Shown here: piece by piece, positions 1 to 5,309 of the stretch
Numbering within the stretch: position 1 is the first letter of the stretch
Layout: every line of letters starts with the position of its first letter
From: Bifidobacterium breve
Lineage (GTDB): Bacteria > Actinomycetota > Actinomycetes > Nanopelagicales > Nanopelagicaceae
Length of the DNA: 5,309 nucleotides
Assembly (NCBI GenBank): GCA_943324025.2
Contig: CALPKA020000054.1
Location: forward strand, 1 to 5,309
Reading direction: 5' to 3'
Made by a program: the position numbers and the translations under genes
The notes under the pieces: model-generated
The model's input: the letters and a program-made list of their open reading frames with translations, nothing else
Database searches by the model: none
Told to the model about the DNA's origin: nothing

Positions 1-1092
1 AACACATTTGGTCTTGAGCTAGAACTGACTGAAGGTATGCGATTTGATAAGGGTTATATCTCAGCCTACTTTGTAACTGATACCGATCGCATGGAAACTG
101 TGATGGAAGATGCTTACATCTTGATAGCAAACACCAAGATCTCTGGAATCAAAGATTTAGTTCCGGTACTTGAAAAGGTTATGCAAACTGGTAAACCACT
201 TGTAATTATTGCCGAAGATGTTGATGGTGAAGCGTTATCAACTTTGGTAGTAAATAAGATCCGTGGCACATTCAAATCTGTTGCTGTTAAAGCACCAGGC
301 TTTGGAGATCGCCGTAAGGCAATGTTGCAAGATATTGCAATCCTTACCGGTGCCACAGTTATCTCAGAAGAGGTTGGTCTAAAGCTTGATCAAACCACTC
401 TTGAGTTACTCGGAACTGCTCGCAAGGTTGTCATTGCAAAAGAGGAGACCACAATTGTTGAAGGTGGCGGAGATGTTGACCAGATTAAAGGTCGCGTTAA
501 TCAAATTCGCACCGAGATTGAAAAAAGTGATTCAGATTATGATCGCGAGAAACTACAAGAGCGTCTTGCAAAACTTGCAGGTGGCGTGGCTGTAATTAAG
601 GCCGGAGCTGCAACTGAGGTTGAGCTAAAAGAGCGCAAACACCGAATTGAAGATGCGGTGCGAAATGCAAAGGCTGCAGTTGAAGAGGGAATCGTTGCCG
701 GTGGTGGCGTTGCCCTTCTACAAGCTTCAAAGGTTGCATTTAGTAAATTAAAGTTAGAAGGCGATGAAGCAACTGGCGGAAAGATTGTTGAGTACGCAGT
801 TGAATCACCACTAAAGCAAATCGCAATTAATGCCGGCCTTGAAGGCGGAGTAATTGTTGAAAAGGTTCGCAGCCTTGAAACTGGATTTGGTTTAAATGCT
901 GCAACTGGTGAATATGTTGACATGATCAAGAGCGGAATTATTGATCCAGCAAAGGTAACAAGATCTGCATTACAAAATGCAGCATCTATTGCCGCCCTGT
1001 TCTTAACAACAGAGGCAGTAATTGCTGACAAACCTGAACCAAAGGGTGCTGCGCCAATGCCTGGTGGCGATGGCGGAGGAATGGATTTCTAA
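1..1092 (+). CDS. groEL: Chaperonin GroEL (Hsp60), 3' part; start lies outside the window
   Basis: ATP-driven cytosolic protein-folding chaperonin that works with GroES. The frame is open from base 1, and the first residues ([20 protein letters not shown]) correspond to roughly residue 184 of the usual 540-residue protein, so about 180 N-terminal residues are missing because of the window edge. The 363 visible residues cover the apical domain ([35 protein letters not shown]), then the second intermediate and equatorial parts ([36 protein letters not shown]). The aspartate matching E. coli Asp398, needed for ATP hydrolysis, is encoded at 652-654. The C-terminus ends in a short Gly/Met tail (GGDGGGMDF), not a His-rich one, so it resembles the housekeeping actinobacterial GroEL2 rather than GroEL1. 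The internal ATG at 37 is not a start, because the match continues upstream of it. The promoter and any HrcA/CIRCE or HspR site would lie outside the window. A terminator follows directly. Confidence 0.98.
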   Translation, partial: NTFGLELELTEGMRFDKGYISAYFVTDTDRMETVMEDAYILIANTKISGIKDLVPVLEKVMQTGKPLVIIAEDVDGEALSTLVVNKIRGTFKSVAVKAPGFGDRRKAMLQDIAILTGATVISEEVGLKLDQTTLELLGTARKVVIAKEETTIVEGGGDVDQIKGRVNQIRTEIEKSDSDYDREKLQERLAKLAGGVAVIKAGAATEVELKERKHRIEDAVRNAKAAVEEGIVAGGGVALLQASKVAFSKLKLEGDEATGGKIVEYAVESPLKQIAINAGLEGGVIVEKVRSLETGFGLNAATGEYVDMIKSGIIDPAKVTRSALQNAASIAALFLTTEAVIADKPEPKGAAPMPGGDGGGMDF

Positions 1093-1114
1093 ATAATTTC
1101 CATTGATGCTTTGG

Positions 1115-1144
1115 AAAGCCCCCGCATAAAAACGGGGGCTTTTT
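1115..1144 (+). terminator. Rho-independent terminator of groEL
   Basis: A perfect 10-bp stem pairs 1115-1124 (AAAGCCCCCG) with 1133-1142 (CGGGGGCTTT), enclosing an 8-base A-rich loop, and runs straight into a T tract at 1140-1144 followed by a C/A-interrupted T-rich stretch. It begins 22 bases after the groEL stop. The T tract favours termination of + strand transcripts. On the other strand the stem is followed by only three T's, so it is probably one-directional. It separates groEL from the DUF3027 gene, which therefore needs its own promoter. Confidence 0.92.
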
Positions 1145-1177
1145 CATTTTAATCATTAGCAGATTACAATCTACGCA
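1141..1177 (+). promoter_or_regulatory. Candidate leaderless promoter of the DUF3027 gene
   Basis: The hexamer TACAAT at 1165-1170 matches the sigma-70/SigA -10 consensus at 5 of 6 bases. It sits exactly at -12 to -7 relative to the A of the ATG at 1177, so transcription would begin on or next to the start codon. TTTTCA at 1141-1146, 18 bases upstream, is a weak -35 match (4 of 6) lying inside the T-rich tail of the groEL terminator. No Shine-Dalgarno sequence is present before the ATG, as expected for a leaderless mRNA, a common arrangement in Actinobacteria. The transcription start is inferred from spacing alone. Confidence 0.55.
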
Positions 1178-2052
1178 TGGCAAAGAAGAAATCATTATTC
1201 AAAAAGCTCCGTAAAAACGAGAGCTCACTGGTGGCTGAACCTGAGGCACCAGTTGATGAGGCACTTCTTGATGCAATCACACAACCAAAGGTTGAAGAGG
1301 TTGTAAAGCCAGCAATTGTTAGAAAACCATACATCGCACCACCAAAAACCTATCCAGCAAAGGTTGATGTGCAGGTTAATAAAACAGATTTGTTTGGAGC
1401 ACTTAATAAAGCTAAGCAAGCTGCAATCGAAGACTCTGGTAAGAGTGAGTATGTTGGTGAGTTTTACTCGGTTGATTCTGATGAAGAAAGAATTGCAACA
1501 TATTTATTCCAAGCAAAATTGCCTGGCTATCTTGGTTGGATGTGGGCGGTAACTGTTGCCAAGATTGATGACCAAAGTGAAGCAACAATTTGCGATGTAG
1601 TTTTACTGCCAGGAAATAAAGCATTACTTGCACCAAACTGGGTGCCATACTCACAAAGAATTCAACCAGGAGATCTTGGAATTGGCGATGTTGTACCAAC
1701 TGAGGCAGATGATGAACGTTTAACTCAAACTTATGCAGCACTGCCTGGTGAGGAAGAGTTAGATAACACGCAAATATTTGAATTTGGATTAACTCGTGCA
1801 AGAGTAATTTCAATTATTGGTAGAGATTTGGCAAGCAAGAGATGGTATGACGGTGATCGTGGACCACGTGCGCCAATTGCCCAGGCAGCTCCAAAGCCTT
1901 GTTCATCTTGTGGTTTCTTTATTCCAATCGCCGGCTCACTAGGTGGTGCATTTGGAGTTTGCTCCAATGCAATCTCACCTGAAGATGCCCGGGTGGTTTC
2001 CTTTGATCATGGCTGTGGTGCGCACTCAGAGGCGCTTATTAAGGCCGAATAA
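1177..2052 (+). CDS. DUF3027 family protein, function unknown
   Basis: A 291-residue soluble-looking protein recognised as the actinobacterial DUF3027 family, whose biochemical role is not known to me. Residues 1-80 form a variable, Lys/Pro/Glu/Ala-rich and probably flexible leader with a basic start (MAKKKSLFKKLRK). The conserved domain spans about 85-288. Its landmarks are LPGYLGWMWAVTVAK (115-129), VVLLPGNKALLAPNWVPYS (141-159), RIQPGDLGIGDVVPTEADDE (161-180), RWYDGDRGPRAPIAQAAPKP (222-241), CSSCGFF (242-248), FGVCSN (259-264) and FDHGCGAHSE (276-285). Cys242, Cys245, Cys262 and Cys280, with His278 and His283, could form a metal site; this is inference. No signal peptide or membrane segment is visible. 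The ATG at 1177 is chosen because no earlier in-frame start fits and a -10 box sits just before it. It is isolated from groEL by a terminator and followed 94 bases later by the cold-shock gene. Confidence 0.85.
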   Translation: MAKKKSLFKKLRKNESSLVAEPEAPVDEALLDAITQPKVEEVVKPAIVRKPYIAPPKTYPAKVDVQVNKTDLFGALNKAKQAAIEDSGKSEYVGEFYSVDSDEERIATYLFQAKLPGYLGWMWAVTVAKIDDQSEATICDVVLLPGNKALLAPNWVPYSQRIQPGDLGIGDVVPTEADDERLTQTYAALPGEEELDNTQIFEFGLTRARVISIIGRDLASKRWYDGDRGPRAPIAQAAPKPCSSCGFFIPIAGSLGGAFGVCSNAISPEDARVVSFDHGCGAHSEALIKAE

Positions 2053-2097
2053 TCGGCTAACGCCATTTGCACTACTTGAGATAAACTATCCACCTGC

Positions 2098-2111
2098 CCA
2101 TCTAGAGATGG
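2098..2111. promoter_or_regulatory. Palindrome CCATCT-AG-AGATGG, possible operator upstream of the cold-shock gene
   Basis: Perfect 6-bp inverted arms at 2098-2103 and 2106-2111 are separated by two bases. It lies between the DUF3027 stop and the cold-shock gene, overlapping the -35/spacer zone of the candidate promoter whose -10 is at 2120-2125. That is a usual place for a repressor or activator site. It is not a terminator: no T run follows on either strand. Arms of this length can occur by chance in a gap of this size, so confidence is low. Confidence 0.3.
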
Positions 2112-2119
2112 CCTAAACG

Positions 2120-2125
2120 AATAAT
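2120..2125 (+). promoter_or_regulatory. Candidate -10 box of the cold-shock gene
   Basis: AATAAT matches TATAAT at 5 of 6 bases and would place the transcription start near 2132, giving a short leader that begins at the Shine-Dalgarno sequence. No good -35 is visible at 17 bases' spacing. TTGAGA at 2076-2081 is a fair -35 sequence but has no convincing -10 at the right distance. Long cold-shock-type leaders, like that of E. coli cspA, are excluded if this start is right. Confidence 0.35.
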
Positions 2126-2132
2126 AAAAATT

Positions 2133-2140
2133 GAGGGGAG
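2133..2140 (+). promoter_or_regulatory. Strong Shine-Dalgarno sequence that decides the cold-shock gene start
   Basis: GAGGGGAG at 2133-2140 is a strong match to the anti-Shine-Dalgarno sequence. It abuts the ATG at 2141 with no spacing but stands six bases before the in-frame ATG at 2147. Ribosomes should therefore start at 2147, which also gives the family's usual N-terminus (MPTG.VKWF). Confidence 0.8.
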
Positions 2141-2146
2141 ATGCCA

Positions 2147-2533
2147 ATGCCTACTGGTCGTGTTAAATGGTTTAGCTTAGAAAAGGGTTTTGGTTTTATT
2201 TCCAATGATGAGGGCGAAGATGTTTATCTTGCTGCCGCAGCACTTCCTGAGGGCGTAACAACTGTTAAACCTGGTACAAAACTAGAGTTTTCAATTGCTG
2301 ATGGTCGACGTGGTCCACAAGCACTTTCAGTTTCAGTTGTTGAGGCACCGCCAACTATGGCAACAAACTCACGTGGTAAGAATGATGATTTAGCTGCGAT
2401 GATTGAAGACACAATTAAAATTCTAGATCGCTTTGGTAATGGTTTAAGAAGTGGTCGAAGCTCATCTGCTGCTGATGGTGAGAGATTAGCCAAGGTGTTG
2501 CGTGGTATTGCTTCGCAGATCGACGGGAATTAA
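2147..2533 (+). CDS. Cold-shock-domain protein with C-terminal helical extension
   Basis: A 128-residue protein: a cold-shock domain (about residues 1-66, an OB-fold that binds single-stranded RNA/DNA) followed by a roughly 60-residue tail. The start MPTGRVKWFSLEKGFGFIS carries the RNP1 motif (KGFGFI, 13-18). The RNP2 position reads DVYLAAAALP (25-34) where family members typically have DVFVHxSALP, so the usual His is Ala. The tail (about 78-128: DDLAAMIEDTIKILDRFGN, then GERLAKVLRGIASQIDGN) looks amphipathic-helical and resembles the tail of long actinobacterial cold-shock proteins of about 127 residues. The ATG at 2147 is preferred over 2141 because of Shine-Dalgarno spacing. It follows DUF3027 on the same strand, with its own candidate promoter. 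Its stop overlaps that of the convergent DUF2530-like gene. It probably acts as an RNA chaperone or translation/transcription modulator; whether it is cold-induced cannot be read from the sequence. Confidence 0.92.
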   Translation: MPTGRVKWFSLEKGFGFISNDEGEDVYLAAAALPEGVTTVKPGTKLEFSIADGRRGPQALSVSVVEAPPTMATNSRGKNDDLAAMIEDTIKILDRFGNGLRSGRSSSAADGERLAKVLRGIASQIDGN

Positions 2534-2706
2534 AGAAGACCTTTTCGACCGCGCTTGATTGTGTAACGAAGTCCGATTGCACCTAGCACTGCACCAATTA
2601 CGCATATCCATAAGACATTGGTATCTGCATTCATCACAATTGCAAATACAAGTGCAATTATCCAAAGCACAATTCCCATTGAGATTACAAATATGGCTTC
2701 TTTCAT
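2530..2706 (-). CDS. DUF2530-like small membrane protein (58 aa)
   Basis: A 58-codon gene reading from ATG at 2706 to TAA at 2530. Two hydrophobic segments, about residues 5-25 (IFVISMGIVLWIIALVFAIV) and 31-47 (VLWICVIGAVLGAIGL), are joined by a short polar turn (MNADTN). A basic tail follows (RYTIKRGRKGLL), predicting a two-pass inner-membrane hairpin with the tail in the cytoplasm. The second half, with a W..C..G..LG..GLRY pattern followed by Arg/Lys, resembles the actinobacterial DUF2530 family as I recall it; function is unknown. Members I recall usually have a longer N-terminus. It lies 15 bases after the 26-27 aa microprotein, as the last gene of the pdxH-serC cluster. A weak AGG eight bases before the ATG could serve as ribosome site. 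Its stop codon shares TTAA with the cold-shock gene. Confidence 0.75.
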   Translation of the reverse strand: MKEAIFVISMGIVLWIIALVFAIVMNADTNVLWICVIGAVLGAIGLRYTIKRGRKGLL

Positions 2707-2721
2707 ATTTTAAGCCTAGCC

Positions 2722-3932
<1,211 letters not shown>

Positions 3933-4586
3933 TTAGGGGTTAAGACGTTTAATCTGCCAATTATTATTGTTATCTCTCACATATCGGATTCGATCATGCA
4001 GGCGGGAATATCTACCCTGCCAAAACTCAACTGATGTGGGATTAACTACATAACCTCCCCAAAACTCTGGCATTGGGATTATCTGCCCAACTGGCCACTT
4101 AGATTCAAATTCAGCAAATTTACTTTCTAGCTCTGCTCGAGAATTTAACTCAGATGATTGCGCACTTGCCCAGGCACCAATTTGTGAACCACGGGGGCGG
4201 GAGGCAAAGTATTTTTCAGATTCCGCTTTTGAAATCTTACTGGCACTGCCAATCACAATAACCTGTCGCTCCATTGGATACCAAGGAAAAAGAAGTGAAA
4301 CATTTTTATTTTTTTCAATCTGTTCAGCTTTTCTAGAACCATAATTTGAAAAGAAGGTAAAGCCATCTTTAGTTAAATCCTTTAGCAAAACTGTGCGACT
4401 AGTTGGTTGCTCATCCTGCACAGTCGAGAGCACCATCGCATTTGCCTCAACCACAATCTCATTTTCAGCTGCCTGCTTTAGCCAGGTATCAAAGAGTTCT
4501 AATGGGTTGCTGGGCAAGTTGGATTCAACCAATCCAACCTCGCCATACTGCCTGCGCATTGCAGCGATATCTTCTCGATTGCTCAT
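3933..4586 (-). CDS. pdxH: Pyridoxamine/pyridoxine 5'-phosphate oxidase
   Basis: An FMN-dependent enzyme that oxidises pyridoxine or pyridoxamine 5'-phosphate to PLP using O2. The 217 residues from the chosen start match E. coli PdxH in length and motif order: RRQYGEVGL (11-19), SNPLELFDTWL (26-36), RTVLLK (64-69), FFSNYGSRKAEQI (78-90, FMN phosphate contacts), LLFPWYPMERQV (98-109), YFASRPRGSQIGAWAS (126-141), FWGGYVV (175-181), EFWQGRYSRLHDR (187-199, with the substrate-binding Arg/His) and the terminal IKRLNP. The frame extends upstream to an ATG at 4655, but those 23 residues (MCPILLLEV...) are not family-like and would cover the divergent promoter region, so Met at 4586 is preferred. It is the first gene of the - strand cluster; serC, a PLP user, follows after nine bases. 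Ribosome binding is weak: GAGG lies 12 bases upstream. Confidence 0.95.
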   Translation of the reverse strand: MSNREDIAAMRRQYGEVGLVESNLPSNPLELFDTWLKQAAENEIVVEANAMVLSTVQDEQPTSRTVLLKDLTKDGFTFFSNYGSRKAEQIEKNKNVSLLFPWYPMERQVIVIGSASKISKAESEKYFASRPRGSQIGAWASAQSSELNSRAELESKFAEFESKWPVGQIIPMPEFWGGYVVNPTSVEFWQGRYSRLHDRIRYVRDNNNNWQIKRLNP

Positions 4587-4618
4587 GGCTGTATCCAACC
4601 TCACTTTAGATCTAGTTT

Positions 4619-4632
4619 GGTGCATTAGCACC
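4619..4632. promoter_or_regulatory. Palindrome GGTGC-ATTA-GCACC, possible operator
   Basis: Perfect 5-bp inverted arms at 4619-4623 and 4628-4632 around a 4-base AT spacer. It sits in the middle of the divergent gap, at the edge of the expected -35 zone of the citrate synthase promoter and upstream of the best pdxH -10. One dimeric regulator bound here could affect both directions. Arms this short are expected by chance about once in a gap of this size, so this is only a candidate. Confidence 0.25.
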
Positions 4633-4666
4633 TCAAGTAGCAGAATAGGACACATAATCAGATAGC

Positions 4667-4674
4667 AAAAGGAG
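4667..4674 (+). promoter_or_regulatory. Shine-Dalgarno sequence supporting a GTG start
   Basis: AAAAGGAG ends seven bases before GTG at 4682. No ATG or TTG lies at a suitable distance in the same frame, so it fixes GTG as the citrate synthase start. Confidence 0.85.
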
Positions 4675-4681
4675 CACTCAA

Positions 4682-5309
4682 GTGAGCGATGATTTCAAAC
4701 CCGGTTTAGAAGGTGTAATCGCTTTTGAGTCAAAGATTGCAGAGCCAGACAAAGAGGGCAGCGCTCTTAGATACCGCGGTGTTGATATTGAAGATTTAGT
4801 TGGACGAGTAACTTTTGGAAATGTTTGGGGATTGTTAGTAGATGATGAATTCAATCCTGGATTACCACCTGCAGAACCATTTTTAATTCCAGTTCATACA
4901 GGGGATGTGCGCGTTGATGTGCAATCTGCGATTGCAATGCTTACGCCAGCTTGGGGTTTGAAGCCACTTCTAGATATTTCAGATGAAGAGGCTAGAAATA
5001 ATTTAGCCAGAGTTTCGGTAATGGTTCTTTCATATGTTGCCCAATCTGCCCGCGGAACAATTGCACAAGCAATTCCACAATCAGAAATTGATAAGGCCCA
5101 CACCGTAGTAGAGCGAATGATGATTCGCTGGCGAGGTGAACCAGATCCAGTACATGTTCGCGCAATCGATGCTTACTTTGTATCTGCGGCCGAACATGGC
5201 ATGAATGCATCTACCTTTACCGGCCGAGTGATCGCATCAACTGGTGCAGATGTTGCAGCATCAATATCTGGTGCGATTGGCGCGATGAGTGGTCCATTAC
5301 ATGGTGGAG
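4682..5309 (+). CDS. Citrate synthase, actinobacterial 'citrate synthase 2' type; 3' end outside the window
   Basis: Condenses acetyl-CoA and oxaloacetate to citrate, the entry step of the TCA cycle. The frame opens at GTG 4682 (read as Met-Ser-Asp-Asp-Phe-Lys-Pro-Gly-Leu-Glu) and runs 209 codons to the window edge, which cuts off the C-terminal 40-45% of a typical protein of about 370 residues. The N-terminal motifs PGLEGVIAFES (7-17), RYRGVDIEDLV (30-40), FGNVWGLLVD (45-54) and WGLKPLLDI (91-99) match the shorter actinobacterial citrate synthase 2 rather than the longer GltA. Visible active-site residues are His172 in EHGMNAST (oxaloacetate-binding) and His207 in GPLHGG (catalytic), 35 residues apart as in E. 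coli GltA. The catalytic Asp and the third His lie beyond the window. A 2-methylcitrate synthase is a less likely alternative. It is divergent from pdxH, a pairing I also recall from high-GC Actinobacteria. Confidence 0.93.
   Translation, partial: MSDDFKPGLEGVIAFESKIAEPDKEGSALRYRGVDIEDLVGRVTFGNVWGLLVDDEFNPGLPPAEPFLIPVHTGDVRVDVQSAIAMLTPAWGLKPLLDISDEEARNNLARVSVMVLSYVAQSARGTIAQAIPQSEIDKAHTVVERMMIRWRGEPDPVHVRAIDAYFVSAAEHGMNASTFTGRVIASTGADVAASISGAIGAMSGPLHGG

Larger units (their letters stand above)
4587..4681. promoter_or_regulatory. Divergent promoter region between pdxH and the citrate synthase gene
   Basis: This gap of 95 bases must hold the starts for both divergent genes. For the citrate synthase, CATAAT at 4653-4658 matches the -10 consensus at 5 of 6 bases and would start transcription near 4665, just ahead of the Shine-Dalgarno sequence; its -35 is weak. 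For pdxH the best - strand box is TAAAGT (4608-4603), with no good -35, so that start is unresolved. No other gene or RNA is seen here. Confidence 0.45.

Noticed and set aside
114..1031. Open antisense frames inside groEL (114-356 and 537-1031 on the - strand)
   Set aside because: They are mirror images of a highly conserved groEL sequence, have no ribosome sites or recognisable domains, and are Ala/Ser-rich as expected from the antisense of such codons.
1045..1092. GroEL1-type His-rich specialised chaperonin
   Set aside because: The C-terminus is Gly/Met-rich and ends in MDF, with no His cluster, as in the housekeeping GroEL2.
1225..1967. Open frames in other phases across the DUF3027 gene
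   Set aside because: The DUF3027 frame matches a known family along this whole stretch. The alternatives have no start signals and show biased, low-complexity composition.
2098..2130. Terminator for the DUF3027 gene
   Set aside because: The inverted repeat has only a two-base spacer and no T run after it; A-rich sequence follows instead.
2533..2600. Bidirectional terminator between the convergent cold-shock and DUF2530-like genes
   Set aside because: Only scattered short A/T-rich complementarity (AAAG...CTTT) was seen, with no stable GC stem.
3952..3972. Short Asn-coding repeat near the end of pdxH (NNNN before the final W)
   Set aside because: A four-residue run in a variable surface loop of PdxH; too short to be a meaningful repeat or phase-variation tract.
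4393..4665. + strand frames (4393-4665, 4403-4609) opposite pdxH
   Set aside because: They overlap the well-supported pdxH coding sequence and have no recognisable protein family or ribosome site.
4894..5210. - strand frames opposite the citrate synthase gene
   Set aside because: The + strand frame carries clear citrate synthase motifs throughout; the antisense frames are shadows.

Overview
The window looks like housekeeping chromosome from a low-GC, streamlined actinobacterium. The proteins are actinobacterial in type: a GroEL2-like chaperonin, a DUF3027 protein, a long (about 128 aa) cold-shock protein with a C-terminal extension, the actinobacterial class of SerC, a DUF2530-like small membrane protein and the actinobacterial 'citrate synthase 2'. 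The DNA, however, is AT-rich in codon choice and the intergenic gaps are 100 bases or less. That combination suggests freshwater Nanopelagicales (acI, such as Planktophila or Nanopelagicus) or a similar planktonic lineage. This placement is inference from composition and protein resemblance, not a database result.

Layout, left to right. The + strand carries the 3' two-thirds of groEL (1-1092), closed by a strong intrinsic terminator (1115-1144). Next come a DUF3027 gene (1177-2052) that is probably read from a leaderless mRNA, and a cold-shock-domain gene (2147-2533) with a strong Shine-Dalgarno sequence. The - strand carries a compact cluster read right to left: pdxH (4586-3933), serC (3923-2802), a 26-27 aa membrane microprotein overlapping the serC stop (2805-2722), and a 58 aa DUF2530-like membrane protein (2706-2530). 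The last gene meets the cold-shock gene tail to tail at a shared TTAA that supplies both stop codons. A divergent gap of about 95 bases separates pdxH from a + strand citrate synthase gene (4682 to the window end), which starts with GTG behind a good Shine-Dalgarno sequence and is cut off at its catalytic LHGG motif.

How the genes work together. PdxH makes pyridoxal 5'-phosphate (PLP), and SerC, encoded 9 bases downstream, is a PLP enzyme of serine synthesis, so cofactor supply and cofactor use are linked in one cluster. The two small membrane proteins end the same cluster and their role is unknown. DUF3027 and the cold-shock protein follow one another on the opposite strand. No mobile element, CRISPR array, phage gene, tRNA or rRNA was seen. 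No gap between genes exceeds about 100 bases.

I see no new defence or mobile system. The items most worth a second look are the two small membrane genes, the shared convergent stop, the leaderless promoter fused to the groEL terminator, the altered RNP2 motif of the cold-shock protein, and two short palindromes in promoter positions.
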